Below, one piece after another: positions 10,290 to 21,629 of a DNA stretch of 64,000 nt. This stretch comes from Thereva unica. Its lineage: Eukaryota > Arthropoda > Insecta > Diptera > Therevidae. The translations under genes and the position numbers were made by a program. Within the stretch, counting starts at the first letter, position 1. Every line of letters begins with the position of its first letter. Under the pieces are notes generated by a model. It made no database searches and was not told the DNA's origin. It saw only the letters and a program-made list of their open reading frames with translations. The stretch is from the NCBI GenBank assembly GCA_949987705.1, contig OX465284.1:110467163-110531162 (forward strand). Direction: 5' to 3'.

Positions 10290-13200
10290 CTAACAATTAA
10301 TCCTAGGAATACTATAAACTTGCAAATTTCTCGGACCATAATTGTACAACTCATCACTCTCCGCCCTATTCGGCAGCTTTATCCGCTCAAATCGCTTATG
10401 ACTATCAAACTTAAACCGCACATTATACTGGCTAGTAGCGGGTGTACCGCCACCTCTCGACCGGCGAACGCCCATCAGCTCGTTTCGAACACTTATCAAA
10501 CTTTTGGACGATGGCAAATTGAGCTGAATCAGAACAATACAAACAACAGTCACAATGCAGTAAGTGATTCCGAATCCTAGGACTAAGCTCTGTGAGCTCT
10601 TCGCTTCCCGCTTCAGTTCGTATCGCATTACTTCGACCAAAAACAATTCGAAGATGTATCCAGCTGCAAAGATGACTTCGGTGTACTTAAACGGTGCTAC
10701 TTCGAGGATGCCGTGTAGGGGTATGCTGGCGAAGACTCCGGAAGCTGTGAAGTATATTCCAAAGAATATAGCTGTATTTTCTAGTCTGTCCGGATTGAAG
10801 ACTCCTAGAACTGCTATCAGAGCGGCTATTTTTATTAAAGCGAACACTAAATAGATCAGCTTTGGCTTTCGAAAGGTCTGAAGTATTGCTCCGACAATGG
10901 TACCAGTTGCGCACAGAAACAGCGGAAGATTGACGAAGTTAACGTCTTTTGTGAAAACGAACAACGAAAATCCGGCCAAGGATATCATTAACAAACTATA
11001 CAAAATCGCCGTTCCGGAAAGTGTGAAAAACAGAAAGAAAAGCGCGATTTTATGGCGTGTCTTCAGCAGGAATATATGAACATCATTCTGTTTTCGATAA
11101 GCGTGCTGATATTGAAGCAGCACTTGATTTCGACTCAAGAACAAACTCCCTTGGATGTTGTACTTGTTCCATTCATAATCTAGACTCTTTTTGTAGTTGT
11201 AGAAGCAGATCAGGTGGAAAAATTCGTTTACAACGAATCCCAAGATCGCTACTCCGCTGCTTATCACGATGATCCAGCCGATGTCGATTGAGGTTATGTA
11301 GGTGGGCGGTCCGGTAAATTTCATAAATCCAACTGCAACGCCAATGAAGTAGCAGGAAAATGCTATGGAAATGCGAAGTGGACGATTTCCATCGTGCGAT
11401 GATCGTATACTGATGTATGTGTAGGCTGGAATGTGAGCGGCGGCATGACCCATAAAGCCGAAGTAGAAGGCAACTCCTGGAATGAGGTTTTAAGTGTAAA
11501 GTTAGTTATTAATTAAATTAAGACTGCTTAAATAGAAAACATTAAGTGAAAACTAGCCAAACAAGCCCTTGATTGGAATTCGCAAGGATCCCGTAGAATC
11601 GGAAGACCTCGAACAACGTGGAGGAGAACCCTACTAGCAGAGACCACAGCAACTGGGAGATCCTGATCATAGCTGAGAGCTGTCACGCAAGACAGAGTCT
11701 GCTGGAGGGCAACTGTTTCCGTGCTATGTCCCATGAAGGATTAAAGCTTGTGATTGTCCATGAAGTTCAAGGTGGGGAAACAAATGACTCACTCACAGCC
11801 TGCAACCAGATACCCGGGAGTGATGATCGACCACAGGCTAAATTTTAAGACCCACTTGGAGGGTATGGCGGTTGAAACGCTTGCTAGTCCTGGAGCCCTT
11901 GCAAGAATGCTGACTAACGTGGGTCGCCCTAGACTGTGTCGTCACCTCTTGATGGCGAGGGCGGTTAGCTTAGTCCTACTCCACTGGCGTCAGTGTGAGC
12001 AGTTGCGTTTAACAGGACGTCTAACAGCAAAAAGTGAAGGGGCGCATATAGACATAAGGTAGTCCACGCGAGATCCGCATACATGACTTCGTCCGACAAT
12101 ATTGCCTGAGTCATAGTGGGCAATAGATGTCATACATCTCTATGGTCCCAAAAACGATGCGGCGGCAGATGGCGCGCTGTGAGTCCGTAACGCAATGACA
12201 GGCAAGGGTAGTGGGACGAGTATGGGTCGATGGGCGAAGAGAAATGTACGAGGGAGCGAGGAGAAGTGAGTTACGACCAATGACTCACCGCTGTACCCGC
12301 CAAGCAGAAGTTCAAGTAGGAAGAAGCCGAGGGAACTAGAGAAAGGCATAGGAACGCCTGGAGTATTAGCAGATAGATAAAAGCCGATCCATCCCCAGGG
12401 TGCAATGCTAAAAAAGTGAGTCTTGCGATTGAAGTTCTCTGTAGTTTAGTGACCTAAAGTCTCCGCGGTAAGATCTGTGGGGTACGGCAGCGAGGCAGAC
12501 CCAAAGTCCACAAACGAACGCTCAGAGCTTAGGAAAGCCAAACATGATCAGAATCAGGGCGGGTTGAGAGAGCAGTTACGAGAGGCTAGGACGAGCTCCC
12601 GCTTGTAAAGCCATCAAAAAACAAGAAGAAGAAGTCCGCCATAACCGACATGCAGGAGCGTCGGTAGTCATAGTCTTTTCAGAAGAAACAATGTGAAATC
12701 GCAAGAAAACTGGGTTAAAGTAAGTTAAACATGTCTCTCCAATAAAGACCCCCATTCACTTACAGGCCGCCGGCAGGCCGTAGCCTTTCAATCCAGGTTG
12801 GCAGGCTCGGCCCGTTGAAGGCCACACTTTACTCAGTCTGACTGAGGGATGAGGACTTCAGGTAACCGCCGGCAAAAATGTTCATGGACTCAACGAAAAC
12901 TTCAAGCCGGCTCTAGACTCATGCCGTGAACACCCGCGAACGCCTAGTTTATGCCTTACTTTCCGCTCCGAGTGGATACGGCGTGAATTTTTACCGTAAA
13001 TTCACGGCTTGAGACTGGCTGATGATCTTCAGGCACGAACTGACGATAAATGCCGACACACCTAAAGATTTTTGTCAGTTTTCGTGGATTGCAGACAGGT
13101 TTGACTACTGTGATTGTAGTGTGTGAGTGTGAAGTGACACTTGGCTTCAAAGCGAAAACTTTCAGGCCGGCCACGACATCTCACGAAGAGGGGAGGGGGT

Positions 13201-14041
13201 CACCAAATCGCATGGACAACCCCTAAATTTCATCCCAAATGAAGAAATTTGCAATTAGTGTCTCCTAAATTCTACATTTGTTTACCGATTTGGAATATAT
13301 ACAAGTGTTCACTCCATCGCAGATCATCGGTTAACATCGCCCTCAGGGGAATGTTCAGATATGAGTTAGCGCACTAGAATACTAATACTAGTAGATCGTT
13401 ATTTTATGTCTAAAGACATACTTGGTGCTATCATTTCAAGATATTTTGATGTTCTAGATAACAACATTGACAGCATTATAGTAAACACTAGTAAATGTTC
13501 GAGCTCTGTTCCCTTGAAACTGCGATGCGTACTTTCTAGTAAACACAACAAAAACCCGCCGACTTTAAACGCCACAACAAAATGTTTTCCACTCAAATAT
13601 GAACATTTTTCACAGTCATTACCCCAGAAAATTATCGGTTTTTAGCGAAACAAAATCGCAATTATCATAATAATTTGTAATTACTACAAACAAATGCGTT
13701 TTACCTGAATATTCATTAGTGAGAAACAGCCCACATATTAGCATACACAGTCCGGCAAAGAAGAGTACGTAGAAGTGATCGAAGGAGTACTTCTTCCGTC
13801 GCGCCTTCTTCACAGTTAAAAATATCGAAACTGCCGTAATGCAAACCACTCCCGTGAAGCCTGGCCAGTGGGTGATGTTCTCGAGTCCTGATGCGACAAT
13901 CAGCCTCAAGTAAAATCCATAGATCAGTCCGCAAGGAAACAGAAAGTATCCAGCTAGAAGCAAAATTGTAATTTAATATTCCAGCCTAAAACCCCAAGTT
14001 CAAAAATTACCAAGTACGTCCGGAAATAGCTTCAACAACAT
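10290..14041 (-). CDS. MFS-sized multi-pass membrane protein, 3 exons, 488 residues
   Basis: Exons on the minus strand: 14041-14011, 13953-13705, 11476-10290. The joined frame is 1467 bases, 488 residues plus stop. It starts MLLKLFPDVL; the splice joins it to AGYFLFPCGLIYGFYL, and exon 2 ends LTNEYS before joining VAFYFGFMGHAAAH. All junctions are GT-AG. About 12 hydrophobic spans, a central hydrophilic loop (LDYEWNKYN...SLFLSRNQV) and a basic C-terminal tail give major-facilitator size and shape, but I saw no sugar-porter or UNC-93 signature, so the substrate is unknown. Its exon 3 is a diverged copy of 5062-6173, and the two genes converge tail to tail. Intron 1 is 57 bases; intron 2 is 2.2 kb and holds an R1-like relic. 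The unspliced TTG at 13963 in front of LLAGYF is intron, not a start. Confidence 0.82.
11528..12110 (+). pseudogene. R1/I-type non-LTR retrotransposon fragment in intron 2
   Basis: The frame at 11754-12062 reads RYPGVMIDHRLNFKTHLE, then ALARMLTNVGRPRL and RHLLMARAVSLVLL, the thumb-side region after the RT active site in R1-like elements (LGVxID..L.F..H; A.AL.R.M.N.GGP). Frames are broken on both sides. It is inserted antisense to the host gene, so reads in the opposite direction to the membrane-protein transcript. Confidence 0.65.
12120..12740 (+). repeat. Non-LTR debris: ORF1-like block and 3'-end motif
   Basis: 12335-12390 (GAACTAGAGAAAGGCAT...) resembles 36090-36140. 12480-12640 ends in AGAGCAGTTACGAGAGG...TAAAGCCATC plus an AAGAAGAAG run, matching the 3' ends at 37390-37460 and 49340-49400. 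These are 3' tails of one element family; the frames are decayed. Confidence 0.5.
12741..13704. other. Remaining intron 2 of the minus-strand membrane gene
   Basis: A comparatively GC-rich patch (12760-12940) of repeat-like character is followed by AT-rich sequence. Short frames at 13399-13645 have no recognisable domain. No exon is required here because the 13705-13953 exon splices in frame directly to 11476. Confidence 0.5.
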
Positions 14042-14499
14042 CTCCACTCCGTGGAGCTCCACTACGGTGGCAGAAAACTTTCAACTGAAAATTCTGAAAG
14101 CACCTGAAGCAAGAATTCTTCAACGTTCTTGATTTTTGCAGGCAGGTGAGTGTATGTTAAAAATTACCTGCATTAGATAAGATAGCCGTGATTTTAACAA
14201 CCTTATGTGCGTTGACTTTAATTTGGGTCTGGGTTTATATTAGAGGAAAATCATTCGCCCAACTTCGATGATGGCTGGTAGTGAGTCACATTATCAGCGA
14301 AATTAATCAAAATATTTTGTGTAAAATGTAATTAAAGTGTGTTATCTGTTTGCTCGGCTTGTTGGACTTACATGTGGGTTCGATGCATATGGGGGGAGGT
14401 GGTAATTGATAATCTCGAAGGAATTTTAAGTATATTTTTTATTAAGGAATTGATTCTAGGAGATTTTTGGTGTTCGAATATTCTTTGGTGGTAACAGCG

Positions 14500-14625
14500 G
14501 CCTCTGTCGACTAAGAGTAAAAACAGCCGACTACCATCCCAGAGGTCAGTGGTTCTAACTCACTGCTCTGTATGGTCCTTCGTCTTTGCACTTCTCCGAC
14601 CTAGATCAGTTTCCTTCTTTCTTGG
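14500..14625 (+). repeat. Decayed tRNA-derived SINE copy
   Basis: It shares CTACCATCCCAGAGGTC and GGTCCTTCG..TTTGC in the same order and spacing with the better preserved copy at 41605-41765. The pol III B box is eroded (GTGGTTCTAACTC). Short imperfect repeats of GCATAATAACCGA follow at 14635-14680. Confidence 0.5.
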
Positions 14626-15079
14626 CTGCCTACTGGCATAATAACCGAGTACCACTGTAAGCATAATAACCGAAGAAGCCATCTCCTGTTCGATAGACGA
14701 AGTCAGCATTCAGTCGCAGTTGGGATCCAATGAAATGAAATCGCATGATGCCAGTTATAACATTCATATCTCTACTACCTTCCCATTTATAGCTTTATAT
14801 TTGAGATTTTCCTCGGGTCCGATTTCGCAAAGTCGATATTCTCAATAGCAGCCAGCTCAGCCCTAGTCGCAACCGTAGAGGTTAGTTGAAAACAGCTTCG
14901 TCGCTGACTACCTAGCATCAAGGAATTCCCGTCCGGGACTTGGAGATTGAAATGGTTAGCAACCCAATAGGTGGAATAAAAACGCTATTTTTAAGTACAA
15001 GCTTCATTCGGCCATCCAAATGTAAGGCATGGATACAAGCATTATCTTCAGCTCCAAGGCGCCTTGGCCTACTTATAAC

Positions 15080-16410
15080 CAAGGAAGAAGAAAGACTTCC
15101 TAAACCGACACCTGGAAAACTACAGGGGTATTGCCTTTTTGTCTTCAATTCCGAAACTCTTCGAAAAACTCATCTTCGACAAGATAGCCCCCTTTATTGA
15201 CCATCTTCTTAAGGAAGATCAGCATGGATTCAGAAAAGAGCGTTCTACAACTTCAAACCTTGTGAGCTGAACTGTTCTGTGGTATGGAGAACGGTCATCA
15301 TTGATCGTGTTGACCTCCATACTTTAATAACAATAATAACAATATTTGGAATGGATAAAATCATATCTTAACGGTAGAACTCAAGTAGTTAGATTCCAAA
15401 GATTTTTATCAAAGGAAATCGACGTTACTTCCAGTATGCCTCAGGGCAATCATTTAGGCCCGCTCCTGTTCAACATATTTATCTTCGATTTAAGCGAAAA
15501 ACTAAAAGATATTCCACACCTCTTTTATTCAGACGATTTAAAAATTTACAGGGTCATAAGGTGCCAAACAGATGTATCCTTCTTTCTGTCGAAACGTATT
15601 GCAAGACTGGTGCATCAAGACTAATCTAAAACTCAACATCAATAAATGCCTTGCAAATATCTTTTCACGCAAAAGAAATAAACAGCTGCAGTACTATTAT
15701 TTTAACCACAAGGTTTTAGGCCATGTCGATCATATTGTTACGATTTTAGGGCTTAACGGGTTCATAGGATTAATTAAGGAATACATTTTTTAAATATTCA
15801 CACAAAAACATTCACTATTTAATCATTACTTTCGCTTTAGGCCAATTTTATCACTTCAGAACGCTTTCATCGCTTTTCAAATCAAACTGACTGAAAATGC
15901 CGTTTCCACCGCATATCCAAGCTCCCCGTTTGTCTAACTTCTAGAACTTTCGACCATTTTTTAGATCGTGATGGTGAAATATTCTTTCCTTCCTGAAAGT
16001 TTGAGAAGCTTTATCTTCAATTACCGTTCATTCTCATTCTAATCTGTTAGTTTATTTTACATGAATCGTTTAATTCAAATTCTAACAGATGGCGCATAAA
16101 TCATCAAAATATTAAGGATTTTGATGTTGTCTTAGACTACAAGTTAACTTTAATTTGCATTATGATCAAATCAATTTACTGCTACAGCCAACAAGCCTTT
16201 AGGTTTTATTAAGAGAAAAAGGCTAAAGATTTCGGCAATGTATGGGCTACTAAAACCCTTTTCTTTTCGCTGGTTCGACCAATCTTGAAACACGCTTGCC
16301 CAACCTGGGATCCAATATTCCCAGTAAGTAGTAATAAGATTGGATCAGTTCAAAAACAATTTCTTTACTTTGCAACACCATGACCCGCACGATTATCACA
16401 GGCTAAATTG
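15080..16410 (+). pseudogene. Jockey-like non-LTR retrotransposon RT relic
   Basis: 15116-15262 reads YRGIAFLSSIPKLFEKLIF then QHGFRKERSTTSNL, the RT finger region. 15346-15624 reads MEWIKSYLNGR, then the MPQGNHLGPLLFNIFI box and YSDDLKIYR, where YSDD replaces the usual FADD. The frame shifts again before 15600. 16190-16400 (LGFIKRKAKDF, FSLVRPILKHACPTWDP, SVQKQFLYFA) is the same C-terminal region as 2034-2666. Frameshifts and stops make it dead. Confidence 0.75.
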
Positions 16411-16920
16411 GAATTCTAGGTGAAATATGCTAATCTCTTGCCTTACCTTAGACGTTTTAAAGGCAAATCTCAAAGTTCAATTTCTAACAGATAAAATTAA
16501 GTTCAATGAAGATGTCCGACAGACGAGGCTCGTAAAACTGCTAAAATAATATCCACATCGCACCGACTACGCTAAGATCGAGCCTGTTAACAGATGTTGT
16601 GTATAGTCCACTGACATATAGAATGGACTGCTTATGAGAAATTGTTCATGGCACCAATTTGTTCCATATGCTAAAAACCTTTTTTCACTCCATGTAAACA
16701 CCGGAATCACTTTTGAAATTTATATTTTTTTAAATACGTACGTAAAACATTAAAACAACACAAATATTTTGTTTAAAAAAATTAATAAACACTATTTTCA
16801 CTTTTTCACCTTTTAAAATGCCTTTTTTTCATTAATTTGCAAATTTTATGTGTATCTGATTTAGGTTCTTAACGCCTGTCTTAGCAACTGACATTCTGTC
16901 CGGGGGCTTATGGGGAAAAG
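16411..16920. other. AT-rich intergenic sequence
   Basis: Decayed sequence downstream of the RT relic, probably its tail to about 16690 (TTAACAGATGTTGTGTATAG region), then A/T-rich unique-looking DNA. No gene seen. Confidence 0.35.
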
Positions 16921-16922
16921 AG

Positions 16923-17028
16923 CAAAAGATATAAACATCACTATACCCGTCTACTTTTTTCTAATTGATTTAACGCAAAAGGTATAAACATCACTATACC
17001 CGTCTATTTTTTTCTAATTGATTTTATT
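16923..17028 (+). repeat. Tandem duplication, unit about 54 bp
   Basis: Two adjacent near-identical units start AAAAGATATAAACATCACTA and AAAAGGTATAAACATCACTA, each continuing with TACCCGTCTA, a T-run and TCTAATTGATTT. Flanks also repeat a GGGGGCTTATGG motif (16903 and 17051), suggesting a larger duplicated segment. Confidence 0.75.
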
Positions 17029-17509
17029 TCTGAGTGCTTCTGTCAGTTTGGGGGCTTATGGATGAGCGAGCGACTATACCTTTTTGGTGCCATCGGTTTG
17101 TATGGGAATAATTGCTGATGAGCAGTCCATTATTATATGTCAGTGGTATAGTCCTCAATACTCACAGCTCCTGTTTTTCCGCATCCCCAGTTTTTTTAAA
17201 CTATATATTATTTATTTTCTACTTTTTATTCTAGTCTTCCGCCATTTTGTGGTGGCCACCATAGGTCTGTTTATTAGATTTCAAAACATGACAGACCAGA
17301 ACAGAATGAAAAAGCAAGTTAAAAAAAGAAAAACGACTGAACACTTTTTTGCTCTACATTTTCTGTTGTCATTATTTCATATACACATCTGTCAAAACTA
17401 AAAAAAACAACAACAAAATCATCTTTCCGAAAGTGTTCTGAAAAAATCTAGAAGAAAAAAGTAGGTTTCGGGCAAAAACAACAAGTATTAAAATTAATGA
17501 GAGCCAATA

Positions 17510-17619
17510 CCTAGAATGGCAGCACAGAAGTCGTTTCAAGTCATCTGTTTCGAGTTTTCCATTGAATTTTTCCATTTAATAAATGAGTTGAAACGGCTTC
17601 TGTTCTTTTCTGTTCTAGG
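17510..17619. repeat. Small MITE-like inverted repeat
   Basis: The left end is CCTAGAATGGCAGCACAGAA followed by GTCGTTTCAAG; the right end read inverted is CCTAGAACAG...ACAGAAGCCGTTTCAAC. The arms of about 40 bp are imperfect and the element is about 110 bp. No convincing target duplication was found, so the boundaries are approximate. Confidence 0.45.
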
Positions 17620-17819
17620 GTGTTCTAAAGTCGTTCTAGGACTGACTACCAAACTTCATATCAGATTTAAAATGGCGTCACACAGCTTGCTGTATTCCAC
17701 TTGTCATACCCTTTTATTTGTTACCCAAACCGATGGTGTTGAAAAGAAAAGTCTATCCGCCATTTTGAATTTAGAATGAAGCCACACAGCTAATGCTACT
17801 TAGTTTGGGCCGGTGGAAC

Positions 17820-17852
17820 CATAGAAATATAAGTTTAGTTTATATTTCTATG
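17820..17852. repeat. 33-bp perfect palindromic insert with 8-bp flanking direct repeat
   Basis: The arms CATAGAAATATAA and TTATATTTCTATG (13 bp, perfect) flank the 7-base loop GTTTAGT. The insert is bordered by exact GGTGGAAC copies at 17812-17819 and 17853-17860. CA...TG ends plus an 8-bp duplication are hAT-like, but the unit is far shorter than any usual MITE. Confidence 0.6.
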
Positions 17853-18114
17853 GGTGGAACACAATACATATTGCGAAATTCGGCCGCCATCTTGATTTTT
17901 TTACAAAATTTCGATTTGAAGTTTATCGATTACATGAAAGTGGATCAAAATCAAGTTTCGAAATTCAGGTATGTTTGTAAACAACATTCAGGTTAAGCTA
18001 AATATAAAGCGTACAAAAAAACCAATATTTTTTTTATATCAAGAAAATATTTTTTTATTTGTTAAATTTTGCATAAATTTTATCAGTCGTTGCCTTGGGT
18101 CCTAATTAAATAGC

Positions 18115-18587
18115 CTACTTCTTGCGCCTCCTCTTAACACCTTCAATGAAGACGATTTCTTCTCCACCATGTGAAGAGTGTCCACCACCGCCTCCTACAA
18201 CAGTGAAGGTATGAGATCCTCCATGTCCGCCTCCATGGCCACCTCCATGACCACCGCCGTGTCCGCCTCCAATGACACGAATGGTTTCAACTCCGCCACC
18301 GTGTCCACCGCCTCCATGTCCGCCGCTTTCTTCAATCACACGAACAGTTTCAACATGTGATGGCGCCGACTCGACAACCCTGATAGTCTCAACCTTGGGT
18401 TGGGATTGTTCTAAGATGATAATTTCACCACCACCACCATGTCCACCGCCACCGCCGCCGCTACCGCCATGCAAGAACCCGGCCTGGGTGTAGGCAAAAA
18501 GAGCCACTAGGCAAATGAAGAACTGCAAGTGGAAAATAAAATTCTAATTATTTAATATTATTTATTTAATTTCGAACTCACCTTCAT
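18115..18587 (-). CDS. Secreted Gly/His-rich protein, probably cuticular or silk-like
   Basis: Two exons: 18587-18582 (ATG AAG) and 18522-18115, 137 residues plus stop. The split after MK and a 59-base intron are typical of small insect secreted-protein genes. Residues 1-16 (MKFFICLVALFAYTQA) form a signal peptide. The mature protein alternates GGGH/GGHGG blocks with short VETIRVIE-like segments and ends in a basic EGVKRRRKK tail. Repeats of this sort are found in cuticle, chorion or secreted matrix proteins (family-level analogy); I do not recognise a named orthologue. A TATA box and initiator lie just upstream, consistent with strong, regulated expression. Confidence 0.85.
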
Positions 18588-18637
18588 TTTGTATCACTGA
18601 TTTAATTGCTGTTGTTTGCTATCAAGTAAACCACTTG

Positions 18638-18674
18638 AACTGATGATTCTGTCCCGCTGTGAGCTCCTTTTATA
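18638..18674 (-). promoter_or_regulatory. Core promoter (TATA + Inr) of the Gly/His-rich gene
   Basis: On the minus strand GGTATAAAAGG places TATAAAA at 18674-18668. The arthropod initiator TCAGTT lies at 18643-18638, with the likely +1 A at 18641, about 33 bases downstream of the TATA start. The 5' leader would be about 53 bases to the ATG at 18587. Confidence 0.8.
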
Positions 18675-18689
18675 CCCAAAACAAACAGA

Positions 18690-19495
18690 AAATCTCTTCT
18701 TGATGCACCTACAACAAAATTTCCAGAACTGGATCATTTTAAAAATTCAAGCAAAATTCGCCAATCGTTTTCCGGGTTTCTTCCAGAGTTTTCATCTTAT
18801 GCAAATTCTTATCCAACAGCAAAAAAAAAATCATTATAACCTGATACTGCCGATTTGTTTTTGAGGAAAACGGGATTTTTTAATCAGGTAAGTTTTATGG
18901 AGCATAAATAATTCATAGCATTAACTTTTATAATGAACTCTAAAAATAATTTTGACACACCTCTTTTTTACTGAACAAATGTTTTGCATAGTAAATATAC
19001 TAGATGTTCTTTTGTCCAGTTAAGTAATAAGTCGAGAAAAAACGAGAAAACTAGTGTGAATCTCGGGAAGATGAAGAGTGATTTTGCATAATTGCTCGAA
19101 AATAATCAGTTTTTTTTTCATTAATGTTTGTCCTTCCTTCCGTCGCAGCGCAATAATTTTCGATTTGACAAATTTCATCGAAATTGGTTCGGTATTTCGC
19201 TTCTTATCTAATAACTTACTGCTGGTTGTAGGAATTATCAACAAAATATAAATATTGAATAACCATATCCACGTAGATCTAGAGCAGCTGACCATATCAG
19301 GTTGGCCAAACGAAGCTGGTTTTAACAGGTTTCATTTTATTTGATTTTAATAGATTAATTTGATGTTACTTAGAAGAGATTGAACGAACATTATGCTACC
19401 ATATAAATAACAAAAAGGGGCACAGCACTCTTCTGTTCTCAAGTTCGTCCTATCCTGGAATATACGTGTCCAATCTGGAATTCTATATTTCGTTA
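18690..19495. other. AT-rich intergenic DNA
   Basis: Upstream flank of the Gly/His-rich gene followed by sequence with no credible frame; the 91-codon minus-strand frame at 19020-19295 lacks any domain. A short RT-like tail (VRPILEYTCPIWNS-like, near 19440-19480) suggests one more decayed non-LTR fragment. Confidence 0.35.
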
Positions 19496-19499
19496 GTAG

Positions 19500-21060
19500 C
19501 AACAGGATTAGCCCAAAATCGAGCCTAGATCTCCACTAGGGTACTTCTCCAATTTTGACGGTCCCTTGCAGCATGTCTCTAGTTCCGAATTTTGAACATT
19601 ACCTCTGCGTCAGCCGTCAAAGAGCCTGTCTATCTCCTCCTGAGTCTGCCTACTGTCCTATTTCCCGAAATTTCTGATATCATATCAGTGCAGTATTTGT
19701 TCTTGTACATAAAAGGCTCTATTAGACAGTAGTATTCGTCTAGTTATTTCTTCTTTTCTTTTTGTAATTTCAGACCCAAGGTAGACTGTTTTATCGACTA
19801 CTTCTAGATTGTGCTCTTCGATAGTTATATTTCTTCCGATTCTAAATCTTCCAGCTGTGGATTGTAGCTCACTTTTGTTTTCTCCTCGTTGATGTTCAGG
19901 CCTATGACCTTTGCCACTTTTTTTAGTACGACATAATATTCTTTTGCTGCCAAAAAGGACCTTCCCACGTTGTTCACGTCGTCCCTCTAGTAGTTGTAAA
20001 GATTAGGTTGCTATTGATGGACTTCTCTGTACTTATAGGAGGCCTAGGGCCAGTTTATCCCATTCCCAAGACGTTGTCGCACTTCGAACTCTTCTGTTTG
20101 AATCCTTACTTTCGTCAGTGACCTATTCGTTGCGCATTTGATCAGTCATATAAGCTTTGAGGGAACGATAAACTGCGTGAACTGTGCAGATCTGCACTAC
20201 TATCTGAGACCTCATGAGACCGCAGAACATACAAACTATTAGTTCAGTTCTCTCACTTCTGTCTATTCTTTGCCATTATTAAAATGACGCACTCAAATCA
20301 ACAAAATGACCAAAAAACCATACAACGTACTGACAAATCCATACACTTTCAGTTCATTTGATCGTATAGTTTTTTTTACGCAGTTCAACTACGCAGCTAA
20401 AATTGAGTGTGTGAGCTGCTTAAGAGTTGTGGTCCTCCTTCCTTTAGCAGCTCAGTTACTATTCCATCGATGCCTGGCGATTTGTTCCTTCTAGTGCTGA
20501 TATTAGAGATATTATCTTGAGGAATTACAAATGTCTCCGTTTATGGATCCTCGTCGGATTCAAAAAGTTTTGAAAACATTCTCTCCACCTTTTTTTATCC
20601 TATCAGGATCTGCTCGTAGGTTCCCATCTATGTCTTTGCTGCTACCCATTCTTGGCTTAAACTTATTGCTGAGTTGGCGAGTTCCTTTGTACTGCTGGTC
20701 TGACTCTACATTCTCTTCTTCTTTCTGTAAAGCTTATCTGCGGTTCTTCTATTTTGCTTGAAGACCTCCATCCTTGTTCTTGTGAACCTTGCAATGTGCT
20801 CCCGGTAGCTCTGGTGTTGTTCTTCTATTGCGGCTCTAGAGCCCTGGTCAAACCAGTCAATTGTAGTCTGTCTGGGGGTCCAGCTTAGTGCCTCTTCTGC
20901 GGCTCTCTATACGCTGCTTTAATTTGTTGGGTAATTCTTCTATTTCTCTCAAGTTTTCTTCGAAAGCACTCTGGTAGGCATATCTTTTTTCTTCCAGTTT
21001 TAGCGTATCTGTGTCGTATAGTTATTTGTTCGCCCTTAGTTAAGTTGGTCTTAACGATGG
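19500..21060 (-). pseudogene. RTE-like non-LTR retrotransposon relic
   Basis: Read on the minus strand with frameshifts allowed, it gives the endonuclease-RT linker (W.DQGSRAAIEEQHQSY then ARFTRTRMEVFKQNRR), a KSPGIDGIVTELLK box near 20460, LNSLQFADDVN-like sequence near 19980 and, near 19890, GLNINEEKTKVSYNP. The C-terminal TVGRLRRR motif is near 19660. This order is that of RTE-like ORFs. Many stops and frameshifts make it a fossil. Confidence 0.6.
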
Positions 21061-21629
21061 GGGGGGGGCTATTAGTATACCTCGCCTTTGTGAAGATTGG
21101 TCATATCTCTGACCAACTGTCGTCATAACTGCATTCACCATTTTATCATAAACCGTGTGAACTGTGCCGTTAGTGAGAGGCTCCCTAACAGTACCAGATA
21201 TGGGGGACGACCTACTGACAGTTTTCTGTTTTTCCGACTAATTTATCCTTCTGTAAGGCTATATTGCAACCGAAAAGGTGATGTATTAAATGGACACAAT
21301 GACGAACTCTGATTCTCCTTCCTTTTTCTTTGTACAAGGACCAGTTTCTCTGGCTCTCTGACTAAAAAACTGGTGGAATCTTCGCCAATGGTATTTCTTC
21401 TAGGGCTCAGTCTTTTTCTTGGGACTCCGAGTTGCAGCAAATCCTGTACTTATTCTCCCAGTTCTTCTTGCACAAACTGCCAGAACTTTTAAACAAAAAT
21501 TTCTTAGATTTCTTGAAGAATACTTACTTCCTCAATGACTCCCAAAACACAACGATTTTATTTCCTTATTTCTCGGTCACTTCTCTTAAGAAAAAAAATG
21601 AATGGTCTTGGATGTGAAGTATCACGTCC

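Noticed and set aside
18178..18493. Plus-strand frames rich in Thr/Ser/Pro opposite the Gly/His gene
   Set aside because: They are the antisense of its repeats; the minus gene has a signal peptide, intron and promoter.
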